Assembly (NCBI RefSeq): GCF_030719035.1
Contig: NZ_CP132203.1
Location: 2,852,001 to 2,916,000 of the forward strand
DNA: 64,000 nucleotides
From: Hahella sp. HNIBRBA332
Lineage (GTDB): Bacteria > Pseudomonadota > Gammaproteobacteria > Pseudomonadales > Oleiphilaceae
Reading direction: 5' to 3'
The translations under genes and the position numbers were made by a program. Position 1 is the stretch's first letter; each line of letters begins with the position of its first letter. The notes beneath the pieces were generated by a model. The model saw nothing but the letters and a program-made list of their open reading frames with translations. It did no database searches and was not told where the DNA came from. This document shows positions 53,004 to 61,364 of this stretch, in pieces.

Positions 53004-53834
53004 GTGAAAGTGCTTTGCCGGGCTCTGCGTGCAAGTCGATCAGCCTACTATGCCTGGCGTCGGCGCTGCGCGCCGGTGATCCGGTTTGATGAACTTCATC
53101 TGCATCGGCGAATGAAGCGACTGTTTAACGCTTCTCGAAGCAGTCTGGGCAGTCGAGAGATGATGAAGAAGCTACGCGAAGAAGGCTTTCAGATAGGGCG
53201 TTATCGGGTTCGCAAGCTCATGAAGAGGTTGGGTCTTCAGGTCACTCAACGCGTTGCTTACAAGGCCACGACAAGGCGCAAGCATCATCATGCGGTTGCG
53301 GATAACTTGTTGAATCAGAATTTTAATCCTACAGCGCCCAATCAGGTTTGGGCTGGCGATGTGACCTATCTAAAAACAGGGGAAGGCTGGATGTATCTGG
53401 CCATTGTCATGGATTTATATTCTCGAAGGATCGTCGGGTGGCGCATCGACAAGCGCATGACAACAAGCCTGGTCAGCCAAGCGCTGATCAAGGCTTACAA
53501 TTTGCGGAAGCCGCCCAAGGGCGTGGTATTCCATAGCGACAGGGGCTCTCAGTACACCAGCGGACATTATCGAAAGCTGCTGGAAAAGTATGAAATCAGG
53601 GCGAGTATGGGTGATGTGGGAGCCTGTTGGGACAATGCGGTGGTTGAGCGCTTTTTTGGCAGCCTTAAGCATGACTGGATATTAAAAATCCCTCAGCCTA
53701 CCCGGGAGCACATGAAGCAGGATGTGGCAGCCTACATGAGATATTACAACCTCGAAAGACTGCATACGGCGAACAATGATATGTCGCCGGTTAATTATGA
53801 AAACTCTCTCAGGAAAGTGTCCGGTGAGGTTTGA
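53004..53834 (+). CDS. IS3-family OrfB transposase, copy 1
   Basis: 276 residues from GTG 53004; the frame is open further upstream and would normally be reached by frameshifting from OrfA. HTH_21 region, then rve integrase core with DDE residues: 'QVWAGDVTYL' (D), 'FHSDRGSQYTS' (D) and 'NAVVERFFGSLK' (E). The C-terminus 'YNLERLHTANNDMSPVNYE' is typical of the family. Intact and potentially active, unlike copy 2. Confidence 0.93.
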   Translation: MKVLCRALRASRSAYYAWRRRCAPVIRFDELHLHRRMKRLFNASRSSLGSREMMKKLREEGFQIGRYRVRKLMKRLGLQVTQRVAYKATTRRKHHHAVADNLLNQNFNPTAPNQVWAGDVTYLKTGEGWMYLAIVMDLYSRRIVGWRIDKRMTTSLVSQALIKAYNLRKPPKGVVFHSDRGSQYTSGHYRKLLEKYEIRASMGDVGACWDNAVVERFFGSLKHDWILKIPQPTREHMKQDVAAYMRYYNLERLHTANNDMSPVNYENSLRKVSGEV

Positions 53835-53939
53835 CCAGAACACAGTTTCAGTCGCTGGTTTCGAGCCTTGATATGTAGGGAAGTTGTGACTACTCTTTTT
53901 TTTCTACCTTTGCCCATAATTATTTATCAAGGAGGCTGC

Positions 53940-56900
53940 GTGACTAAATTAGTATGCTTGCACTTATCCGACTTGCATTGGGGGCACAGCCAATTTACAT
54001 ATAATTGGCCAAAAGTACGGGAAAAATTAATAAAGGATCTTCCCTTACTTTTAAAAAAATACAGTCTATCAAATATTGATATTGTGTTATTCACGGGCGA
54101 TCTAACGAATCATGGGACAAGGGAACATTTCGAAGGATTTCAGGGGTGCATTGATGATCTTTGGAGACAATTGGATCTTAGAGATGCCAAGTTATTAGCC
54201 ATTCCAGGTAATCATGATCTAGAACGAAATCCTCAAGGCCACAAAGACAGCGATGAGTTAGCACTAAAACGAAGCTGGGAATTTATTAAAGAGCACTTTT
54301 GGGAGAACCAAAATGATCCTCGCCGAACATATGTAGAAAACCGTTTTTCCAACTACCGTGACTGGTGGAAAAACTGTCCTCAGCGAGCGGAGGTAGAAGA
54401 TGGTATTTTGATTGGCGACTTCGCAGCCACAGTAAAGAAAGATGGGATCAATTTCGGTTTTTTGGGATTAAACACAGCTTTTCTTCAGCTCACAGGAGGC
54501 GACTTTGAAGGTAAGCTGGATTTTGGTTTACAACAATTTCATCAGCCTTGTCAATCAAACGGCCCTGAATGGGTACAACGACAACACATGAGTATTGTTC
54601 TGACACATCATCCAGTTTCATGGTTATATTCTGATCGAGGTAATAAGTTTAATGTAGAGGTTTTAGAGGGAATCAATATTCATCTCCACGGTCACATGCA
54701 CGAGCATATTGGTAAATCGGAGCAGACTGGTGGGCTACCTCCAAGGCATCGTTACCAATGTGCATCCTTGTGCGGAATAAAGACTTATAAGGACCAAGGC
54801 CGAAGTTGTGTAAACCGCACTCACGGCTATGCTCTGATCGTCTTTGAGTACAATGACAAAGAAAGCGCCGTCAGGGTATATCCAAGAATATTGGAAGATA
54901 AAAGCGGAGCCTTGAGTTTCGAGCGTTATTCCCAACTCCTTGAATGCCAAAAAGATTGGTTCGAGTATAAGTTTCCAAGAAGCGGATCAACTGAATCTTC
55001 TGATAAAGGACCCAGCCCTGCAATTTCACCAGCTGGGTGCTATCCGCTCAATCATGAGTACCGTGTTTTTAACGGTAAACTCCCAACAGTTGGTCGATCC
55101 GAAGCTGAGGCTTTAGAGAAGGCTACGTTATTTGGAGGACGATCCAAGGAAAATTCATTACGATTCACTGCTATTAAATCGACTATTGCTAAGCACTCTT
55201 TTGATCGCCAATTGGTTGATACTGTTTGTGAAGAGATCAGAGACTTTAGTGCTTCGGTAAGAAGTTATTCGATCCGGTCTCCCCATGGTGCCGGATTATC
55301 AATTGCCCTCGCACAAGTTGTGCGGGATCTGTACCAGGAAGAACATATCAAAGTTTTTTGGACTATTGATGATCTCCCTAAAACCAGTGAATTGCTTGAT
55401 AAGCTCTCGGAAGAAACAGCGGAAATGTACTATTCATATGTTTCAAGTCGATTTCAGCATATACAAAATATTGTATTTGTGATTGATGACGTATCGGAGG
55501 TAGAGCCTGCACTAGCCCATAATCTCCTGATATTTAGGGATCATTTGAAGGATTTGGTAAGCGAGTCTTCTTGTCCTAGTGTAACATTCGTGTTCGGTTC
55601 GTTTGGAGATATTCCCACCCTTAGCGAAGATGGTACTTTTGATCTAAAGCTTACTGAGGTGGATCGGAATCGGTGCTATGAAAAAATGGCATTACACGCC
55701 CCCCAAATGATTGAAGGGTTACCTGGCGGAGTCGCTGAGATACTGAAACTGCACCCGGAAAGCAAGGGGTTCCGTGATGATGCTCAGGCTTTCATAGATT
55801 TTCTTCTTGAGCATGGCCGCCCAAAGGTCGTAGCAGCAAATCACTGGCTTGCTCGGATTGATGATCTCTCTGAAAATGACAAGAATATACTCGCTAAAAT
55901 TGCAACTTCTCAGTTGATCGGATTGAGCATAGAAGAATCGGTTGTTAAGAAATTATTTTCCTCGTATTTTCCAGCGGAGCTAGATAATGCTGAGCAGCTT
56001 GCTCGTCGGGTTCGAGGGTTGACCCTAGTCCCGGGAGAATGGAGTGGCATAGGATTATCTTGTGCGCGACGAGCGCGCAGTATACTAGAGAGATTAAGTA
56101 AGTTTTCTTTTGATTATATGCGAGCTACCTACTCTGAATTAATCGGTACTGCACTAGATAATGCTGATAAGAATACCAAGGCTTACTCATTGGAATTCGC
56201 TCGACACATTTTTCAGCGTCTCAGTAAAAATGAGTTCTACCAGTTCGAAGAAAAATCCCGCTTGTCTAGAGAACTTTTGGAAGAGCATCTTACCAAATTG
56301 CGTTTATCTTCCGAAGGATGGGAAATGTTTGAGAAAGCAAAGTGGGCTGGTACTTTATCAGCCGTTTTAACGCAGACACCAGCAATGATAAGGAGTTCTG
56401 ACCTTTGCTTGACGGAAACATACACGTTCATTTTAGCTCTCTGCGAAAGCGCAAGAGTCCCATTGTCAGACCTTAACGATGCATCCGTTCCTAGAATTTT
56501 ACTAAGCCTATATAGGGCGAATCGCAGAATGTTAATGTGGGCTAGTGAGGAAGATTTACAGAGTGTTCAGAGGGTGACCAAGGGCTTGCAATACTCCTGT
56601 ACTACTGAAGATCTCTGCAGCATCGTGAATAATATTTTGTCAAGTGGCGCTGCGGAAAGAGCATACCGTGCAAACGAGCTTGTTCACGCCCGTTTCCAAT
56701 TTGAGGACGCCGCCCAAGGGAAAAAGAATTATAGTTACTACAAGTCAATGAAACTCTTCTTTTCAAAAGTAGAGAACGTTTTTAAACAGAATGCTTGTGA
56801 AATCGATGCCGCAAATTGGCTCAAGAAATCGGAGTATGTGATACCCCCGAAGGAAAAAGCGAAATGTTTTATTCTAGCCAAGGAGTGCACAAGAAAACAC

Positions 56901-57020
56901 CCAATAACTCAAGGAACATGGGAAGAGAAAATTGCTAAAGCCGTGACTCGGTTAATTGATAAAAACCCCGGCCTTGACGAGTTACTAGGTACGAAATTAT
57001 TCGAAAGGCTCACATCATGA
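53940..57020 (+). CDS. Metallophosphoesterase fused to a STAND-like NTPase and helical C-terminus (candidate defence effector/sensor)
   Basis: 1,026 residues from a GTG at 53940, chosen because AAGGAGG lies 4 nt upstream and the protein then starts directly with the phosphoesterase fold; the open frame to 53868 adds an implausible hydrophobic leader. Residues 1-320: calcineurin-like metallophosphoesterase with D11-x-H13, GD (53-54), GNHD (90-93), H223/H224 in THHP, and HGHMH (250-254), all metal ligands present. Residues ~400-680: P-loop NTPase-like module with RSPHGAGLS (446-454), where the Walker A lysine is replaced by Leu, and Walker B IVFVIDD (511-517), as in STAND proteins. Residues ~680-1026: all-helical, repeat-like. 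An effector-STAND-helical-sensor layout is typical of Avs-like anti-phage proteins. Coupled to the next gene by ATGA overlap. Function is inferred. Confidence 0.8.
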   Translation: MTKLVCLHLSDLHWGHSQFTYNWPKVREKLIKDLPLLLKKYSLSNIDIVLFTGDLTNHGTREHFEGFQGCIDDLWRQLDLRDAKLLAIPGNHDLERNPQGHKDSDELALKRSWEFIKEHFWENQNDPRRTYVENRFSNYRDWWKNCPQRAEVEDGILIGDFAATVKKDGINFGFLGLNTAFLQLTGGDFEGKLDFGLQQFHQPCQSNGPEWVQRQHMSIVLTHHPVSWLYSDRGNKFNVEVLEGINIHLHGHMHEHIGKSEQTGGLPPRHRYQCASLCGIKTYKDQGRSCVNRTHGYALIVFEYNDKESAVRVYPRILEDKSGALSFERYSQLLECQKDWFEYKFPRSGSTESSDKGPSPAISPAGCYPLNHEYRVFNGKLPTVGRSEAEALEKATLFGGRSKENSLRFTAIKSTIAKHSFDRQLVDTVCEEIRDFSASVRSYSIRSPHGAGLSIALAQVVRDLYQEEHIKVFWTIDDLPKTSELLDKLSEETAEMYYSYVSSRFQHIQNIVFVIDDVSEVEPALAHNLLIFRDHLKDLVSESSCPSVTFVFGSFGDIPTLSEDGTFDLKLTEVDRNRCYEKMALHAPQMIEGLPGGVAEILKLHPESKGFRDDAQAFIDFLLEHGRPKVVAANHWLARIDDLSENDKNILAKIATSQLIGLSIEESVVKKLFSSYFPAELDNAEQLARRVRGLTLVPGEWSGIGLSCARRARSILERLSKFSFDYMRATYSELIGTALDNADKNTKAYSLEFARHIFQRLSKNEFYQFEEKSRLSRELLEEHLTKLRLSSEGWEMFEKAKWAGTLSAVLTQTPAMIRSSDLCLTETYTFILALCESARVPLSDLNDASVPRILLSLYRANRRMLMWASEEDLQSVQRVTKGLQYSCTTEDLCSIVNNILSSGAAERAYRANELVHARFQFEDAAQGKKNYSYYKSMKLFFSKVENVFKQNACEIDAANWLKKSEYVIPPKEKAKCFILAKECTRKHPITQGTWEEKIAKAVTRLIDKNPGLDELLGTKLFERLTS

Positions 57021-57970
57021 ACACTACACGTATCGGGGTTATTGAGGTTGGTAGCCGCTCAGTCCGTTACCTTGTAATTGATGTTCCAGAGCGCCTTCAG
57101 GACTTTATACTTGTTAAAAATGCAAATGCAGAACATGGAGTGGATCCTCGTCAAGTGGAAGTGCGTGATATCGATAAATTAAACGCAGTTATAGAGCGAC
57201 TTTCCACAGACTTACTAACGCACTCATGCGATATGACTTGTGTGTATGGAACTGCATTATGTCGGTTAATTGAAAAAGAGTTTCCGGGACGACTGTCAGA
57301 AAAAATCCATGTTCTTTCAACAGAAGAAGAAGGGAAAGCGGCGTGGATTACAGGATTTCTATGTCAGAACGAAGAAAGTAATCGTCAACCGATTTCTGTT
57401 ATAGATCTCGGTAACGGTAGTACCGAAATAGTGCGGGGAGCTTGGGATGGTTCTGGAATTGTAGACTTAAAAACAGTTAGTTTTCCTGTAGGCAGCTCTT
57501 GGCTCGTTGATATCTACAGCAAAAACGAGAAAAAATATACGAAATTCCTACAAGACATATTATCCTCGGTGGCAAAAAATCTTCGACAGAAGGGCATAGA
57601 GAAGAGCAATGATGGTGTTGTCTATGTAGCTGGCGGTGTTGTGACGAAGATAGCTTGGCAAATGGTTCGAGAGAATGATACTGACCTGTACAGGCCAGAA
57701 GCGGTAAATGGTGTTATAGTCAAGCTAGATGATTTAACAGACTGGTTTGCGAAAACAAGTCGGGATTACAAACTCAGTCCACTAGCAGTACAGAAAACCA
57801 TAGATCCCAGACGTAATACCGAGAAAGAGGCACTACGGACTTTATCCGGCGGCCCCTATATCTGGGGACTAGTGACCACAGTTCATGCCGGCGAAACGTT
57901 CTTAACAACTGGCTATGGTCTTCGGCATGGTATAGCATTCTTACTTAAAAATGAGCTGATACCGCATTAA
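57017..57970 (+). CDS. Ppx/GppA-family (exopolyphosphatase/pppGpp phosphatase-like) protein
   Basis: 317 residues; the ATG overlaps the upstream stop (ATGA), so synthesis is coupled to the phosphoesterase-STAND protein. ASKHA fold: phosphate-1 loop 'IEVGSRSVRYLVID' (9-22, with Glu10 in place of the usual Asp), catalytic-Glu segment 'LSTEEEGKAAW' (100-110), phosphate-2 loop 'IDLGNGSTE' (129-137), adenosine-type motif 'AGGVVTKIA', and C-terminal 'YGLRHG'. Length equals single-module Ppx/GppA proteins without the HD extension. Family members hydrolyse polyphosphate or (p)ppGpp. In this context it might make, sense or destroy a nucleotide/phosphate signal linked to its partner; that is inference. 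Confidence 0.88.
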   Translation: MNTTRIGVIEVGSRSVRYLVIDVPERLQDFILVKNANAEHGVDPRQVEVRDIDKLNAVIERLSTDLLTHSCDMTCVYGTALCRLIEKEFPGRLSEKIHVLSTEEEGKAAWITGFLCQNEESNRQPISVIDLGNGSTEIVRGAWDGSGIVDLKTVSFPVGSSWLVDIYSKNEKKYTKFLQDILSSVAKNLRQKGIEKSNDGVVYVAGGVVTKIAWQMVRENDTDLYRPEAVNGVIVKLDDLTDWFAKTSRDYKLSPLAVQKTIDPRRNTEKEALRTLSGGPYIWGLVTTVHAGETFLTTGYGLRHGIAFLLKNELIPH

Positions 57971-58238
57971 TCGAAGAATTTGCATTCGTCACGAGCCACT
58001 TGGTGCTGATTTTATGCAGCCTCATAGTCAACAGCACTTTCCGCAGGCAGGTCCACATCCTGAATCCGTAGCCCCGTCAGTAATATCAACCTTTAATACA
58101 CTGAGTATTATGGCAAAATGTCCCCATCGTCCATTCGCCCAGTAAGCGCCATATCCCTAATTCATCTACGCTCCAGCCAGGACCAAGGTATTCCTCGATT
58201 TGTATGTTGTGGTAATAGATGGGAGCACCACTGAACGA
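57971..58238. other. Intergenic spacer between the Ppx gene and IS3 copy 2
   Basis: 268 bp without a recognisable gene, promoter or terminator hairpin. Parts read on the minus strand look like decayed coding sequence but no family could be named. Confidence 0.5.
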
Positions 58239-59439
58239 TGTAGTGGTCTAATAGTCCCGGACACATTAATAAGAGACAATACCCGTCAACAATTAAGGTG
58301 TCAGCATGAGTCAGAAAAGGTCGTATAAGCAGTATACAAAAGAGTTTAAAGAAGAGGCCGTTTCCTTGGTGCGCGACCAAGGTTATTCCGTCCCAGAAGC
58401 GGCTAAATCCCTCGGCATTAGCGCCAATATGCTCTACAAGTGGAAGGAAAAAATTGAAGCTCAGCTTGAAAACCAGATTCTGGCTGAAGACGAGCGCGCC
58501 GAGTTAAAACGGCTTCGCAAAGAAAACAAAGAGCTGCGCATGGAAAAGGAAATTCTAAAAAAGGCTTCGGCCTTCTTCGCGAAAGAAATGAAATAAAGTT
58601 CGCCTTCATTCAAGCAGAGTCGAGTCGCATCCCATTGAAAGTGCTTTGCCGGGCTCTGCGTGCAAGTCGATCAGCCTACTATGCCTGGCGTCGGCGCCGC
58701 GCGCCGGTGATCCGGTTTGATGAGCTTCATCTGCATCGGCGAATGAAGCGACTGTTTAAAGCTTCTTGAAGCAGTCTGGGCAGTCGGGAGATGATGAAGA
58801 AGCTACGCGAAGAAGGCTTTCAGATAGGGCGTTATCGGGTTCGCAAGCTCATGAAGAGGTTGGGTCTTCAGGTCACTCAACGTGTTGCTTACAAGGCCAC
58901 GACAAGGCGCAAGCACCATCATGCGGTTGCGGATAACTTGTTGAATCAGAATTTTAATCCTACTGCGCCCAATCAGGTTTGGGCTGGCGATGTGACCTAT
59001 CTAAAAACAGGAGAAGGCTGGATGTATCTGGCCATTGTCATGGATTTATATTCCCGAAGGATCGTCGGGTGGCGCATCGACAAGCGCATGACAACAAGCC
59101 TGGTCAGCCAGGCGCTGATCAAGGCTTACAATTTGCGGAAGCCGCCCAAGGGCGTGGTATTCCATAGCGACCGGGGCTCTCAGTACACCAGCGGACATTA
59201 TCGAAAACTGCTGGAAAAGTATGAAATCAGGGCGAGTATGGGTGATGTGGGAGCGTGTTGGGACAATGCGGTGGTTGAGCGCTTTTTTGGTAGCCTTAAG
59301 CATGACTGGATATTAAAAATCCCTCAGCCTACCCGGGAGCACATGAAGCAGGATGTCGCAGCCTACATGAGATATTACAATCTCGAAAGACTGCATACGG
59401 CGAACAATGATATGTCGCCGGTTAATTATGAAAACTCTC
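58239..59439 (+). mobile_element. IS3-family element, copy 2 (right end missing)
   Basis: Almost identical to the element at 52608-53842 with a constant offset of 5,631 bp, beginning TGTAGTGGTC. Identity stops at 59439 (GAAAACTCTC), 34 bp short of the right terminal repeat, where an IS256-family element begins a few bases later. Its transposase is also interrupted by a stop, so this copy cannot move on its own. Confidence 0.9.
58306..58596 (+). CDS. IS3-family OrfA, copy 2
   Basis: 96 residues, identical to copy 1 apart from Pro-to-Thr (YTKEF) and Val-to-Ile (NQILAE) changes. The A-AAA-AAG slippery heptamer is retained. Intact frame, but its OrfB partner is broken. Confidence 0.92.
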   Translation: MSQKRSYKQYTKEFKEEAVSLVRDQGYSVPEAAKSLGISANMLYKWKEKIEAQLENQILAEDERAELKRLRKENKELRMEKEILKKASAFFAKEMK

Positions 59440-59459
59440 AGTGTCGACCCTGTAAATAA
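58635..59459 (+). pseudogene. IS3-family OrfB, copy 2, with nonsense mutation and lost 3' end
   Basis: Corresponds codon for codon to OrfB copy 1, but the codon for Arg in 'FNASRSS' is TGA here (58767-58769, CGA to TGA). A 222-codon remainder can be read from the ATG at 58791. The last native codons (NYENS) are followed by foreign residues QCRPCK and a stop inside the adjacent IS256-family element. Confidence 0.9.
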
Positions 59460-60759
59460 TTCTGTGTATCTGCCTGGTTATTAAAGATACTCCGTTAAGC
59501 GATCTTCGAACTCGATCATAAATCGGTTCAGCGCTGACTTCCAATTCCTGATCGGCATCGTCCATTTCTTCGACGCATCCATGATCGCCAGATACACCAC
59601 CTTTCTCGCGGAATCATCCGTGGGGAACAGCTTCCGTTTCTTGATCACTTTCCTAATGACGCTGTTAAGGGACTCAATGGCATTGGTCGTGTAGATGGCC
59701 CTGCGAATGTCTTCCGGGTAGCGGAACAGAGTGTTGAGATTCTCCCAGTGAAGCCGCCAGGATCGGCTGATCTGGGGATATTTCTCATCCCATCGTTCGG
59801 CAAATTTGTCCAGCTCTGAGAGGGCTTCCTCTTCGGTGGCCGATTGGTAGATCCGCTTCAGATCTGTTGTGACCGGCTTATAGTCTTTCCATGGCACATA
59901 CTTCACCGCATTGCGCACCATGTGCACGATACAGAGCTGTATCCGGGTTTGGGGATACACGGTATTGATCGCTTCGGGGAAACCCTTCAGACCATCCACA
60001 CAGGCGATCAGAATGTCCTTCACGCCCCGGTTCTGTAACTCGGTCAGCACATTAAGCCAGAACTTCGCCCCTTCGGTTTCAGAGATCCACATCCCTAACA
60101 GTTCTTTGTGACCTTCCAGATTCACTCCCAAGGCAAGATAGATCGCCTTGTTGATCACCTGCTTATCCTGGCGGATCTTCACCACAATACAGTCCAGGTA
60201 TACGATGGGATAAACCGCATCCAGAGGACGAGACTGCCATTCCACCACCCGCTCAATCACGGCATCCGTGACTTTGGAGATTAAGGTGGGAGAGACATCC
60301 GCGCCATACATTTCCTTAAAGGTGGCCACGATCTCTCGGGTGCTCATGCCTTTGGCGTAGAGGCTGAGAATCTTGTCGTCCATGGTGGTGAAGCGGGTCT
60401 GCTGCTTCTTGACCAGTAGAGGCTCAAAGCTGCCCTGACGATCTCTGGGAGTATTAACTTCAAACTGACCGTCCTCGGTACGGAGGGTCTTGCTGGAATA
60501 GCCGTTACGGCTATTGTCTGAATTTGAAGATTGATGTTTCTCGTATCCCAGATGCACATCCAGCTCTGCATTGAGCGCGGCTTCCACGGTCGCCTTGGTG
60601 AGCATCTGACGGAACTCGTTGAGATCCTTTTCTGTTTTCAGAGATTTGGCTGCCTCACGGGCAAATGCTTCTAATTCTTTCTGGTTCATTGTCTACCTAT
60701 CCTTAACCCCGCTATAGGGTACTAGTGATAGGCAGATACACAAATTAAATTACAGTCTC
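59446..60759 (-). mobile_element. IS256-family element
   Basis: Ends GACCCTGTAAATAATTCTGT (left) and GAGACTGTAATTTAATTTGT (right, reverse complement) follow the IS256 end rule GRNNNT and share TGTGTATCTGCC just inside. No 8-9 bp target duplication is found (TCAGTGTC versus CAAGGTCA), so DNA on one side was probably lost by rearrangement, consistent with the truncated IS3 copy on its left. Its right end is only 5 bp from the gmtX stop. Confidence 0.88.
59481..60689 (-). CDS. IS256-family (MULE-type) transposase
   Basis: 402 residues, the usual length. Typical blocks: 'EAALNAELDVHLGYEKH', 'VNTPRDRQGSFEP', catalytic Asp in 'VYLDCIVVKIRQD', second Asp in 'IACVDGLKGFPEAI', 'QLCIVHMVRNAVKYV', and the final Glu in 'TTNAIESLNSVIRK'. 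All DDE residues are present, so it looks functional. It moves the surrounding element. Confidence 0.95.
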   Translation of the reverse strand: MNQKELEAFAREAAKSLKTEKDLNEFRQMLTKATVEAALNAELDVHLGYEKHQSSNSDNSRNGYSSKTLRTEDGQFEVNTPRDRQGSFEPLLVKKQQTRFTTMDDKILSLYAKGMSTREIVATFKEMYGADVSPTLISKVTDAVIERVVEWQSRPLDAVYPIVYLDCIVVKIRQDKQVINKAIYLALGVNLEGHKELLGMWISETEGAKFWLNVLTELQNRGVKDILIACVDGLKGFPEAINTVYPQTRIQLCIVHMVRNAVKYVPWKDYKPVTTDLKRIYQSATEEEALSELDKFAERWDEKYPQISRSWRLHWENLNTLFRYPEDIRRAIYTTNAIESLNSVIRKVIKKRKLFPTDDSARKVVYLAIMDASKKWTMPIRNWKSALNRFMIEFEDRLTEYL

Positions 60760-60764
60760 CAAGG

Positions 60765-61364
60765 TCAAAGTATGAGTATTTTTTCTATTGCAGTAATATA
60801 ATCTGGTCCATAGATTCTATTGCCATCAGCATCACAAACACGCCCTCGTGTGTCAGATGTCCATCCCATTTTTTTAAAAAACTCTCTATCTATTGCCCCC
60901 TTCAAAGCATCAAATTCAGAGTCTATGAAATCTGGTAAATCTTTCGCTATTACAGACTCTCTAAGGTCAATTTTAAGCTCGAGGCGGCTGAATTCCCGAA
61001 TCTCTCGTTCCAGCTTTCTGTTCTTTGCAGCTAAGTCTTCCACCAGAAATCGCAAGCGAGGGTCCTGGATTTCTGAAATCCATTCATCAGCAGCACGTGT
61101 CCGCTTTGGTTTAGGTACAGTGTGTTGCCATGCCTTAATCAACGTCCTATAAGGTTCACCAGTTTTATTCTTTATGGTTTGCACTGTAGGAACGCCTTTT
61201 CCTTCCCCTAAACGAACTATCGTTGCAACTCTGAAGTCTGTAGCGCCTGTTTCTTTATGCATCTTACAAACTTCGTGAATAGCTTCCAAAGAGCGCAAGC
61301 TACGCCTTGTTTTCATTCTTTCACACAGCGATTCAAAAACAGTATGTGGATTAAGATCTATCAT
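60765..61364 (-). CDS. gmtX: Gamma-mobile-trio protein GmtX
   Basis: 199 residues; the ATG overlaps the gmtZ stop (ATGA). The N-terminal ~100 residues ('VCKMHKETGATDFRVATIVRLGEGKGVPTVQTIKNKTGEPYRTLIKAW') fit a DNA-binding winged-helix-like fold with the conserved 'AQTIRNKTGxxYRxLI' pattern remembered from GmtX. A coiled coil follows ('FLVEDLAAKNRKLEREIREFSRLE'). GmtX is the third gene of the GMT recombination module, role unknown. The stop lies 5 bp from the IS256 end, so the IS landed just downstream of the gene. Confidence 0.72.
   Translation of the reverse strand: MIDLNPHTVFESLCERMKTRRSLRSLEAIHEVCKMHKETGATDFRVATIVRLGEGKGVPTVQTIKNKTGEPYRTLIKAWQHTVPKPKRTRAADEWISEIQDPRLRFLVEDLAAKNRKLEREIREFSRLELKIDLRESVIAKDLPDFIDSEFDALKGAIDREFFKKMGWTSDTRGRVCDADGNRIYGPDYITAIEKILIL

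Larger units (their letters stand above)
52608..53842 (+). mobile_element. IS3-family element, copy 1 (complete, 1,235 bp)
   Basis: Inverted repeats start TGTAGTGGTCTAATAG at the left and TGTTCTGGTCAAACC (reverse complement) at the right, each running into CCGGACAC at position 19-26. Contains orfA and orfB in the usual overlapping arrangement. Flanks are GAG and CAG, so no perfect 3-bp duplication. A second, truncated copy in the same orientation lies 5,631 bp downstream. Confidence 0.9.

Noticed and set aside
53868..53939. 24-residue hydrophobic leader of the phosphoesterase frame
   Set aside because: It contains the strong GGAGG site that serves the GTG at 53940 and would place a cytoplasmic NTPase behind a signal-like segment.
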